Source of the DNA: Bacteroidota bacterium
Lineage (GTDB): Bacteria; Bacteroidota; Bacteroidia; Chitinophagales; LD1
Assembly: GCA_016715625.1 (NCBI GenBank)
Contig: JADJZU010000027.1
Span: 1 to 32,615, forward strand
DNA: 32,615 nt
Reading direction: 5' to 3'
Positions within the stretch are counted from its first letter, which is position 1, and each line of letters opens with the position of its first letter. Shown piece by piece: positions 25,338 to 32,373 of this stretch. The position numbers and the translations under genes are program-made. A model generated the notes under the pieces. That model worked only from the letters and a program-made list of their open reading frames with translations, had not been told where the DNA came from and made no database searches.

Positions 25338-26638
25338 CAGAAATTAAGTTTCAGTTCTTCTTTCAGCCTGTCGCACATAAACTGGCGCACGGGCTTTATT
25401 TTAATCCGCTCCACGGCTTCGTGGGCAAAGGCGTAGGTGAGCAGCTGCACGGCTTCGGGTTTGGTAATGCCGCGCGACTCCAGATAGAACAAGGCCTGCT
25501 CATCCAGTTGCCCGATGGCCACGCCATGACTGCATTTTACATCATCGGCAAATATTTCAAGCTGGGGTTTAGAGTTTACGCTGGCGCTATTGGACAACAG
25601 TAATGCTTTACTTGACTGAAATGCATTGGTCTTTTGCGCATCTGGCTGCACAAATATTTTTCCGTTGAATACGCCTGTGGCTTCCTGGTCGAGCACACCT
25701 TTGTATAACTGATGGCTGGTACCGTTGGGCACCTGATGGTCTACCAGTATATGATTATCTATATGCGCATCTTCTTTGCCGAAATACAAACCGTTGAGGT
25801 CGGCATGGGCATTTTCGCCTATGAGGCGGGCCGATACATTATTGCGAATCACGGAGCGGCCTGTGCCTGTGTCGGGAGCCGAAAAGGTGATGGTGGCCGC
25901 GCTGAAAGCGCCATCGCGCTCCACCTGTGCCTCCAATGTGTGAATGCCCACAGCATTGCTCACTTCCAGTTGCAGCTTGACCACATCCAGGTTGGCATTG
26001 GGGCCCACAAACATTTCGGACACGTGATTGTACTGCACCGGAATATTGCTGGCGTTTCTAAAATCTTCGGCCAGTTGCAGTGAGCCGCCCTCTTCCACCA
26101 CAATCAGGTTGCGGGTTTGGGTAAAAGCCTGTGCCTCGGAGGCGGTGAAGAAATACTGGATGTAAATAGGGTCGTTCACAATGGTATTCTTAGCCACATG
26201 AATGCAGGCACCATCGCGCACAAAGGCGGTGTTGAGCGCTGCGAAATGCTCCTGGCGATAATTCATTAAGCGGCCATAGTATTTATCCAGTAATGTAGAG
26301 GGAGCGCTGAACAAATCGTGGAGGTTGTAAAACGAAAAGCCCTTCATATCGGGCACGATGCTCAACTCGGGGTGAAACACCCCATTCAGAAATATGATGC
26401 GAAAGGCATAGGGCGGCAAACTGGCGATGTAGTTTTTTACGGCTGCGTTTACCTCGGAGCTTACCTCGCCCAGACTCAGCGACTCGCTCAGCTTGGTTTT
26501 GATGTTGGTGTATTTCCACTCTTCGTGGCGCGAGGTGGGTATGCCCAGCTGCCGAAAAGCCTCCAGCGCTTCGTGGCGGTGTGCTCCGGTGGCTGCGGTG
26601 CCGTCAAACTGTTTCACAATATTTTCTGCGAGGCTCAT
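25337..26638 (-). CDS. sufD: Fe-S cluster assembly protein SufD
   Basis: SufD is the structural partner of SufB in the SufBC2D scaffold and is needed for iron acquisition. The N-terminus has ALEAFRQLGIPTSRHEEWKY (SufD-like), the middle is a beta-helix with ALNTAFVRDGACIHV, and the C-terminal KCSHGVAIGQLDEQALFYL contains His371, the SufD-conserved site at the SufB interface. Length 433 is usual. It follows sufC with a 3-nt gap. Confidence 0.96.
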   Translation of the reverse strand: MSLAENIVKQFDGTAATGAHRHEALEAFRQLGIPTSRHEEWKYTNIKTKLSESLSLGEVSSEVNAAVKNYIASLPPYAFRIIFLNGVFHPELSIVPDMKGFSFYNLHDLFSAPSTLLDKYYGRLMNYRQEHFAALNTAFVRDGACIHVAKNTIVNDPIYIQYFFTASEAQAFTQTRNLIVVEEGGSLQLAEDFRNASNIPVQYNHVSEMFVGPNANLDVVKLQLEVSNAVGIHTLEAQVERDGAFSAATITFSAPDTGTGRSVIRNNVSARLIGENAHADLNGLYFGKEDAHIDNHILVDHQVPNGTSHQLYKGVLDQEATGVFNGKIFVQPDAQKTNAFQSSKALLLSNSASVNSKPQLEIFADDVKCSHGVAIGQLDEQALFYLESRGITKPEAVQLLTYAFAHEAVERIKIKPVRQFMCDRLKEELKLNF

Positions 26639-26641
26639 AAC

Positions 26642-27400
26642 TTATACCAGTTCGGTGTTTTCTTCTTTAATCCAATCGTAGCCTTTTTCTTCGAGCTGCA
26701 GGGCGAGTTCCTTGCCACCGCTTTTCACAATTTTGCCGCCATACATCACATGCACAAAATCGGGGGTGATGTAGTTGAGCAGGCGCTGGTAGTGCGTAAT
26801 CACCAAAAAGCTGCGGTTGGCATCGCGCAGCTTATTGACGCCATTGGCCACTATGCGCAGGGCATCTATATCGAGGCCGGAGTCGGTTTCATCGAGCAGG
26901 CAGAGCTGCGGTTCCAGCATGGCCATTTGAAATATTTCGTTGCGCTTTTTTTCGCCTCCGCTGAAGCCTTCGTTGATACTGCGGCTCAGAAACTCGCGCT
27001 TGATTTCCACCAACTGCGATTTTTCGTTCATCATCTTTAAAAAATCTTTGGCATCGAGCGGGGGCAGGCCCTGATGCTTGCGCTTGGCATTGACGGCCGC
27101 TTTCATAAAGTTGGTGGTGCTTACGCCCGGTATTTCTACCGGATATTGAAAGGCCAGAAACACGCCTTCGCGGGCGCGCTCATCGGCACTCATGGCGAGC
27201 AGATCTTTGCCGTTGAAGAGCACTTCTCCGCCCAGCACTTCATAATCTTCCTTGCCGGCCAGGGTGGAGGCGAGGGTGGATTTGCCGGTGCCGTTGGGGC
27301 CCATGATGGCATGCACCTCTCCGGGCCTGATGTCGAGGTTAAAGTTTTTAAGAATCTGCTTTTGGCCTATTCCTACGTTTAGGTTTCGGATGCTTAACAT
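26642..27400 (-). CDS. sufC: Fe-S cluster assembly ATPase SufC
   Basis: SufC is the ABC-type ATPase that drives structural change of SufBC2D in the cytoplasm. Walker A is GPNGTGKST (34-42), the signature is FSGGEKKR (146-153), Walker B is LCLLDETDSG (166-175) with the catalytic Glu171, and the switch His is His203 in VITHYQRLL. Length 252 is normal. It precedes sufD. A possible small ORF upstream overlaps its start by 53 nt. Confidence 0.97.
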   Translation of the reverse strand: MLSIRNLNVGIGQKQILKNFNLDIRPGEVHAIMGPNGTGKSTLASTLAGKEDYEVLGGEVLFNGKDLLAMSADERAREGVFLAFQYPVEIPGVSTTNFMKAAVNAKRKHQGLPPLDAKDFLKMMNEKSQLVEIKREFLSRSINEGFSGGEKKRNEIFQMAMLEPQLCLLDETDSGLDIDALRIVANGVNKLRDANRSFLVITHYQRLLNYITPDFVHVMYGGKIVKSGGKELALQLEEKGYDWIKEENTELV

Positions 27401-27539
27401 GGCTTTTTTTTTGGTGATTCAACTGTTGCTGGCGTTCATATTCGTCTGCGTCTTTCTTCAGTTCTTCATAGAAGGGTTTCAGCAGTTTGGTGTAAATAGT
27501 TTTTCCGGTTTTGTAAGCTCTGTATAATTTCAGAATCAT
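27348..27539 (-). CDS. Candidate small basic protein between sufB and sufC
   Basis: From ATG 27539 a 63-residue frame runs to a stop at 27348, filling most of the 162-nt gap between sufB and sufC and overlapping sufC by 53 nt. It starts MILKLYRAYKTGKTIYTKLL and ends with a Lys/Arg/Pro/His-rich tail. The N-terminal half could form an amphipathic helix. I know no such family; it could be a chance frame. In favour: it begins 23 nt after sufB, reads in operon direction and has protein-like composition; against: the overlap with sufC is large. Confidence 0.35.
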   Translation of the reverse strand: MILKLYRAYKTGKTIYTKLLKPFYEELKKDADEYERQQQLNHQKKSHVKHPKPKRRNRPKADS

Positions 27540-27562
27540 GGTGCCGTGGTATTCGTGAGGGC

Positions 27563-29008
27563 TTAGCCTACGCTTCCTTCGAGCGATATACTTAATAGTT
27601 TCTGTGCTTCTACCATAAACTCCATGGGCAAATGCTGGAAGACTTCTTTGCAATAGCCGTTGATAATCATGCTGACGGCTTCCTCACTGGTTAAGCCCCG
27701 CTGATTGCAGTAGAACAAGAGGTCCTCTCCTATTTTGGAGGTGGTGGCCTCGTGCTCCACCTTGCCGGTGTTGTTTTTTATTTCGAGATAGGGAAAGGTG
27801 TGCGCGCCACACTTGTCGCCAATGAGCAGGCTATCGCACTGCGAAAAATTGTAGGCATTGTCGGCAGTTTTTTGTACCTGCACCTGGCCGCGATACGAGT
27901 TTTGGGAGCGCCCCGCGCTGATGCCTTTGCTGACAATGCGGCTGCGGGTGTTTTTGCCAATGTGCATCATCTTGGTGCCGGTGTCGGCCTGCTGATAATT
28001 GTTGGTAACCGCCACCGAATAAAATTCGCCAATGGAATAGTCGCCTTTTAAGATGCAGCTGGGGTATTTCCAGGTAATGGCGCTGCCGGTTTCCACCTGG
28101 GTCCAGCTTATTTTGCTGTGTGCACCTTTGCACAAGCCCCTCTTGGTTACAAAGTTGTAGATGCCGCCCTTGCCTTCCTTATCGCCCGGATACCAGTTTT
28201 GGACGGTGCTGTATTTGATTTCGGCATGGTCTAGGGTGATGAGTTCGACTACAGCCGCGTGCAGCTGGTTTTCATCGCGCATGGGGGCGGTGCAGCCTTC
28301 GAGATAGCTTACGTAGCTGCCTTCATCGGCAATAATCAGGGTGCGCTCAAACTGGCCGGTGTTTTCGGCATTGATGCGAAAATAGGTGCTCAGTTCCATG
28401 GGGCAGCGAACGCCTTTGGGGATGTAGACAAAGCTGCCATCGCTGAACACGGCACTGTTGAGTGCAGCATAGTAGTTGTCGCGCTGCGGAACCACGGTGC
28501 CGAGGTATTGCTGCACCAGTTCGGGATATTCGCGAATGGCCTCGGAGATGGAGCAGAAGATAACGCCCTTTTCTTTGAGCGATTCGCGAAAGGTGGTAAT
28601 GACACTTTCGCTGTCCATTACATAATCTACGGCTACGCCTGCGAGCAGCTTTTGCTCCTGAATGGGAATGCCGAGTTTGTCGTAGGTGGCGCGTATTTCG
28701 GGGTCTACGTCCTCGAGGCTTTTAATTTCTTTTTTCTTTTTCTGGGCCGCGTAGTAGTAGATGCTTTGAAAATCGATGGGGGCAAAGTGCACATTTTGCC
28801 AATCGGGCTGTTCCATTTGCAGCCAGGCGCGGTAGGCTTTGAGGCGCCAGTCGAGCATCCATTGGGGCTCCTGCTTTTTGGCCGATATGTAGCGGACGGT
28901 GTCTTCGCTGAGGCCAATGGGAGCCATTTCCTGCTCTATGGGCGTGGTGAAACCATACTTGTAGTCATTGGCTACTACCTCGTCAATAATTTTATCGTTG
29001 TCGCTCAT
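27563..29008 (-). CDS. sufB: Fe-S cluster assembly protein SufB
   Basis: SufB is the scaffold subunit that receives sulfur from SufE and builds the nascent cluster in SufBC2D. Conserved blocks are VFSDGSFVYIPKGVRCPMEL (188-205), LEGCTAPMRDENQLHAAVVE (236-255, Cys239), the core YSTVQNWYPGDKEGKGGIYN, and CDSLLIGDKCGAHTFPYLEI (391-410) with Cys400. Length 481 fits SufB. It is first in the operon, 12-19 nt downstream of a TATATTTG promoter element. No anomalies. Confidence 0.98.
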   Translation of the reverse strand: MSDNDKIIDEVVANDYKYGFTTPIEQEMAPIGLSEDTVRYISAKKQEPQWMLDWRLKAYRAWLQMEQPDWQNVHFAPIDFQSIYYYAAQKKKKEIKSLEDVDPEIRATYDKLGIPIQEQKLLAGVAVDYVMDSESVITTFRESLKEKGVIFCSISEAIREYPELVQQYLGTVVPQRDNYYAALNSAVFSDGSFVYIPKGVRCPMELSTYFRINAENTGQFERTLIIADEGSYVSYLEGCTAPMRDENQLHAAVVELITLDHAEIKYSTVQNWYPGDKEGKGGIYNFVTKRGLCKGAHSKISWTQVETGSAITWKYPSCILKGDYSIGEFYSVAVTNNYQQADTGTKMMHIGKNTRSRIVSKGISAGRSQNSYRGQVQVQKTADNAYNFSQCDSLLIGDKCGAHTFPYLEIKNNTGKVEHEATTSKIGEDLLFYCNQRGLTSEEAVSMIINGYCKEVFQHLPMEFMVEAQKLLSISLEGSVG

Positions 29009-29019
29009 GGTTGGTGGGG

Positions 29020-29060
29020 CAAATATAACCGCGTTTTGTTGATTTTAGACTAAGTCTAAA
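29020..29060 (-). promoter_or_regulatory. suf operon promoter with a perfect palindromic operator candidate
   Basis: On the minus strand TATATTTG (29020-29027) matches the TAnnTTTG -7 element exactly, 11 nt before the sufB ATG, giving a very short leader. At the expected -33 distance there is no TTTG; instead a perfect 17-bp palindrome, TTTAGACTAAGTCTAAA (29044-29060; 8-bp arms around a single centre base), covers that spot. This is the geometry of a regulator site at a promoter, either a repressor blocking -33 or an activator replacing it. The core GACT/AGTC resembles half-sites known for IscR-like regulators, but the spacing differs. Confidence 0.6.
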
Positions 29061-29167
29061 CAGAAAAAGCAGAGAATTGTTTTGCGGAACCTGCGCGAAA
29101 AGCTGCGGCCTTTGCACGTAGCAGCAGGCGTAGTATGTGAATAGGCGGAGACGAAAGGATTTATGAG

Positions 29168-29356
29168 TATGAAGCTATGCTTAGGGCGGTGGCGATGCGG
29201 GTTATGCGCGTGACGAGGAGCCTTGTGTGGGTGAAGGAGGGGCTTATGCTGATGAAGAAGGGTAGCCGGAGCGTGAAGAAGGGGATGATGCCGGTAAAGA
29301 AGGAAATTATGACCGTGAAGAAAGAAATTATGACGATAAAGAAGGAAATTATGACC
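29168..29356 (+). repeat. 21-bp minisatellite, nine units with decaying similarity
   Basis: Nine head-to-tail 21-nt units run without gaps. The last three (29294-29314, 29315-29335, 29336-29356) are nearly identical, reading gtaaagaaggaaattatgac plus one base with a few substitutions. Units further 5' drift progressively. The 21-nt period equals seven codons, so it preserves reading frame. Confidence 0.8.
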
Positions 29357-29389
29357 ATGCAGGCGTCTATTTTGATGAACAATTTGTAA
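29177..29389 (+). CDS. Candidate small coiled-coil protein encoded by the 21-bp repeat
   Basis: The 70-residue frame from ATG 29177 to TAA at 29387-29389 is built of heptads. The best units read VKKEIMT, VKKEIMT, IKKEIMT. Taken as I-M-T-V-K-K-E, the Ile and Val occupy a and d positions, Lys e/f and Glu g, the pattern of a parallel coiled coil. The 5' heptads are Arg/Met/Leu-rich and looser. I know no family with this sequence and cannot tell whether it is expressed; the start lacks a clear upstream signal. It lies 77 nt before the broken gene at 29467. The 244-residue minus-strand frame over the same DNA is a shadow. Confidence 0.4.
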   Translation: MLRAVAMRVMRVTRSLVWVKEGLMLMKKGSRSVKKGMMPVKKEIMTVKKEIMTIKKEIMTMQASILMNNL

Positions 29390-29466
29390 AAAAACGGGGC
29401 GGTGGTACAGGAATTGAAAGGCGAAAAAAAATGTTCCTTATTTTTTAAACTAAAACCAAACAAAAA

Positions 29467-30449
29467 ATGCCAACACAAAATGAACCACGCGCAGAGGCGC
29501 AATACAACGAAGCGATGGCGGTGTTGTATGCGGCCCTGAACCTTGTCTGGGATAGCCAGGCAGAACATGAAGCATCGTTTATGGCGGAGAATACGCTTTA
29601 TACCCAAGGGATATCGGTGACTCGGAAGGCGGCTATAGCGGCCGCACGAGGCTCTGCCTGACGGGCAGGCGAGAGGCACGCAGGCGGAGGTGCTGAGAAT
29701 AGGATTAACGGAAAAGCTGGATGTGGTGCTGGGAAATGGAATTCGCTGGATGGGTATATCAGCAAGGCATTTACGGGAGCGTATTATAAACCGCAGATAG
29801 AGGCGGGTAAGCCGTATTATGCGAAGGCAGCGAACCAAAACTGGGAGTATGTGGTGCAGCTGCTGGTGAGTATGAAGAACTTTTTGACAGCCCATCAGGC
29901 GGTGCTGGTGACGGATGGTGGTATGCCAGCGGGATTTGATGCGAGTGTGGAGTGTGCTGAAGGGAGTTTGAGGTGATGTATGGTTCGTTTAAGGATGCGC
30001 AGCAGGATAGCCATGAGCAGACGGATGCGAAGATTGAGGCGAATAATGCGATTTACAGGGAAGGGCGAGCGATGATGGAGGACGGGAAGCGGATATTCAG
30101 AAAGAATGCCGCGGTGCGTGACCGGTTTGTGTGGGAGCGGGTGGTGGAACTGGTGACCCCGAGCACAGGAGGCAGCACGGTGGTGCGGGAGGGCGATTTG
30201 GCAGCGGGTGCTATTAAGAACATCAGCACGACCGGATTGGAGATGACCGCTAATAGTATGGTGACGATGGAGGCGAGTGGCAGCGGGATGCGGTTTTACA
30301 GCAGCAGCGTGGAGGGTGGAGCGCAGACTGGGAGGAGCGGTGGATGTGGCGGCAGTGCTGTGCTGGAGTATTCGGCTATGGAGTTTGGGGAGTTGCTACA
30401 ACTTAATGAGATGAATCAGTTTTTGAATGTGCAGAATACGGGGGACTGA
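29467..30449 (+). pseudogene. Unrecognised helical + beta protein gene, broken by at least three frameshifts
   Basis: The gene opens MPTQNEPRAEAQYNEAMAVL and would encode ~320 residues if repaired. Reading shifts frame near 29650 (at a hairpin insert, 29652-29675), near 29735 (GGGAAATGG, one A short) and near 29968 (AGTTTGAGG, one T short). Joined segments give a helical N-terminus (NLVWDSQAEHEASF; AYYKPQIEAGKPYYAKAANQ; SMKNFLTAHQAVLV; SHEQTDAKIEANNAIYREGR) and a Gly/Ser/Thr-rich C-terminus (MRFYSSSVEGG; MNQFLNVQNTGD) like that of the left-edge gene. I do not recognise the family. Two of the shifts are single losses in homopolymers, which suits either sequencing error or decay. Confidence 0.65.
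29652..29675. repeat. Short GC-rich hairpin at a frameshift point
   Basis: CTCT GCCTG ACGGG CAGGC G AGAG forms a 9-bp stem with one bulged base. It sits exactly where the reading frame of the 29467 gene changes, so it may be a small palindromic insertion. Confidence 0.5.
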
Positions 30450-30487
30450 GAGCGGGCATTGGATGATGAAGGCTACGCATGTGGTGT

Positions 30488-30633
30488 AGGGATTAGGACA
30501 TTGGATTATAGGGCAATTGGGGATTGGGAGAATTGAGCTATTGGGTCATTGGGTCATTGGGATATTTGGGGGATGGGGTCATGGGGTGATGGGGTCATTG
30601 GGACATTGGGTTATTGGGCAAATGGGGGATTGG
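30488..30633 (+). repeat. 8-bp G-rich tandem repeat (ATTGGGNN)n
   Basis: About 13-15 degenerate units of attgggtc / attgggac / atggggtg follow each other between the broken gene at 29467 and the T9SS gene. Regular GGG runs every eight bases mean the plus strand could form G-quadruplexes. The minus-strand T9SS reading frame runs into it and ends there (30579), giving a Pro/Cys/Asn tail. Confidence 0.75.
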
Positions 30634-30660
30634 TTTGCCCGGGCAGAGCAGGCTAATCCC

Positions 30661-30870
30661 CTCCGAAACCTCAACACTTCCCGCCTTTGCCCATTTTGCA
30701 AAGTGCAGAAGTAAAAACCTGAGGGCAGGCTTTCTATATCTATTGTTTGCTGCGCTGCATGTATTGCAAACTGCTGCACCACTTGCCCGTGTATGTTTGT
30801 TATGGTAGCCGTGCTCCCCTCCTCGGTGCCGCTGAGGGTGATGGTGGATGAGGCGGGGTTGGGGTAGAGG
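30661..30870 (-). repeat. Direct repeat, copy 1 (T9SS sorting domain)
   Basis: This ~210-bp segment matches 32381-32590 at an offset of 1720 bases. Positions 30681-30839 (159 bases) are identical to 32401-32559; differences are confined to both flanks. Confidence 0.95.
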
Positions 30871-32281
30871 GTGGCTAATACGTAGCCATAGTTGTTAGAG
30901 AAACCGGAAATAGTATCAAAACAGTATTGTATTGCCCAAATGTCCGTTGCAGCATTGGTGGTATCCCGGTTAGCTTGTGATTTATAACCGCCAATACCAC
31001 TGTTTGTGTATTCAAAAGTGGTATAACATCCATCCTCCGTTGCATAGGTGGCACCATATATTTCGAAGTTAGTTCCAGTATTGTGTATTGTTTTGTCCCA
31101 AAGCACAGTGCCGCTAGAATCTACTGCCAATACCCAAATTTCAACTTCGGCCAAATTAGCTTCTGTTTTGTTACCGCTAATTGGTGATTTTGATGCACCT
31201 GTCAGTAATATCTCGCCTTTACTACTAAGGCTAAGATGACGTAATACATCACTGCCAGTACCACCATATCTTTTATCCCAAATCTTAATGCCAAAGGCAT
31301 CTATTTTATACAGCAGATAATCACCAGTGCTGAACACCGGGCCTATAGAAGGGTCTGTAAAACTGCCACCGTTTCCGGTAGTTGCAATACCGAGATAAAC
31401 ATTACCGCTTGGGTCTTCAGGCATACAATTAACATTATCAGGTAAATTGTGCCAAGTGTTTTGTCCCACAGTTTATTACCTACCGAATCAACTTTAATAA
31501 TCCAGGCCTCTGAATATGCAGGATTCCAACTTGGCTCGGACTTTTCCCCTCCTATCCCAGAGTTTGAACTTCCACCAATGATGTATCCACCATCTAATGT
31601 TTTAACTAATGTATATGCAATGTCATTGTCTGTTCTTCCGTAGCACCTATCCCACAGTTTGTTACCATTTGAGTCAAGTTTTACCGCACTAATCTATATC
31701 GGACAAAGTATCATTTGATGGAAGTAATATCACCAGATACCCCTGAATTTGAATGGCCGATGGTCAAACAACACTCCATCAGGTGTGCAAACAACTGATT
31801 TCAAAACATCTGCCTAAAACTCCTATTCGTTTTTCCCATATTTTTGACCACCAAACTAAGTTTAATGACCCAATAATCACTTCTTTCATAGGATGTATCA
31901 ATTCTTTTGCTGCTAATATCTCCGCTACTGTCTGATTCAGTGGTACACCCACAAAGTAGTATTCGCCATTTGAACATACAGGAAGGTACATCGCCATCAG
32001 CACCACCACCTAGCTTTGTCCCATTCCTTCACCCCTTGTTGGTTAATCTTTAAATCCAGAAGTCTTGGGTAATGCGGTGGTGTCATAGTTTACTTTTTTT
32101 ACATCACCTGCACTAAGGAGTAAGATGGACCACAAATGAGATATCCGCCATCAATACCTGGTATAACCCCCGCAAGATTTTCTATGTAGGTACCCCCATA
32201 TCTATAATCCCAAGATTTTATAAAGTTTAGCTGGCCGAAACATAGCTTGCATGAAAACATGACTGTAACTAAAACCCCGCT

Positions 32282-32313
32282 CTTCCAAGTCTTAGCGCAG
32301 CGAGACTTGGAAG
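32282..32313. repeat. 11-bp perfect inverted repeat inside the T9SS gene N-terminus
   Basis: CTTCCAAGTCT and AGACTTGGAAG flank a 10-nt loop (TAGCGCAGCG). It falls between the start codon and the signal-peptide core of the T9SS gene, and has no T tract, so it is not an ordinary terminator. It may be a REP-like insert. Confidence 0.6.
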
Positions 32314-32373
32314 TTCTTGATAAAAGAAAGTCTCCGACTTTACTCACTTGCCTTACCATATCATAAATATACG

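Larger units (their letters stand above)
30579..32359 (-). pseudogene. T9SS-secreted repeat protein with type A sorting domain, multiple frameshifts
   Basis: From ATG 32359 a secretion-signal-like N-terminus leads to WDYRYGGTYIENLAG and then ~70-residue propeller-like repeats, each with a KxDxxGNKLWDKxxGG-like core (KLDSNGNKLWDRCYGRTDND; KVDSVGNKLWDKTLG; KIDAFGIKIWDKRYGGTGSD). Frames change near 32098, 32020, 31940, 31850, 31690 and 31460, so at least six shifts. From 31469 to 30579 the frame is intact and ends with a T9SS type A sorting domain (LYPNPASSTITLSGTEEGST, then GQVVQQFAIHAAQQTIDIES). The expected FVRE-stop end is altered to FRRG and the frame runs on into the G-rich repeat. It follows the partial paralogue at 32374 by 14 nt. 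Confidence 0.75.

Noticed and set aside
26318..27040. 240-codon plus-strand frame antisense to sufD/sufC
   Set aside because: Shadow of sufC and sufD, both with full family motifs.
28259..29053. 264-codon plus-strand frame antisense to sufB
   Set aside because: Shadow of an unmistakable sufB; composition is that of antisense DNA.
29061..29167. tRNA or small RNA downstream of the suf operator
   Set aside because: No cloverleaf, T-loop or terminator could be found; I see nothing specific there.
29168..29356. CRISPR array
   Set aside because: The 21-bp units are contiguous with no spacers, and no cas genes are near.
29161..29895. 244-codon frame on the minus strand over the minisatellite and the 5' part of the broken gene
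   Set aside because: Its repetitive hydrophobic stretch is the antisense of the plus-strand heptad repeat, and it has no family likeness; the plus-strand reading of the adjacent gene is clearly coding.
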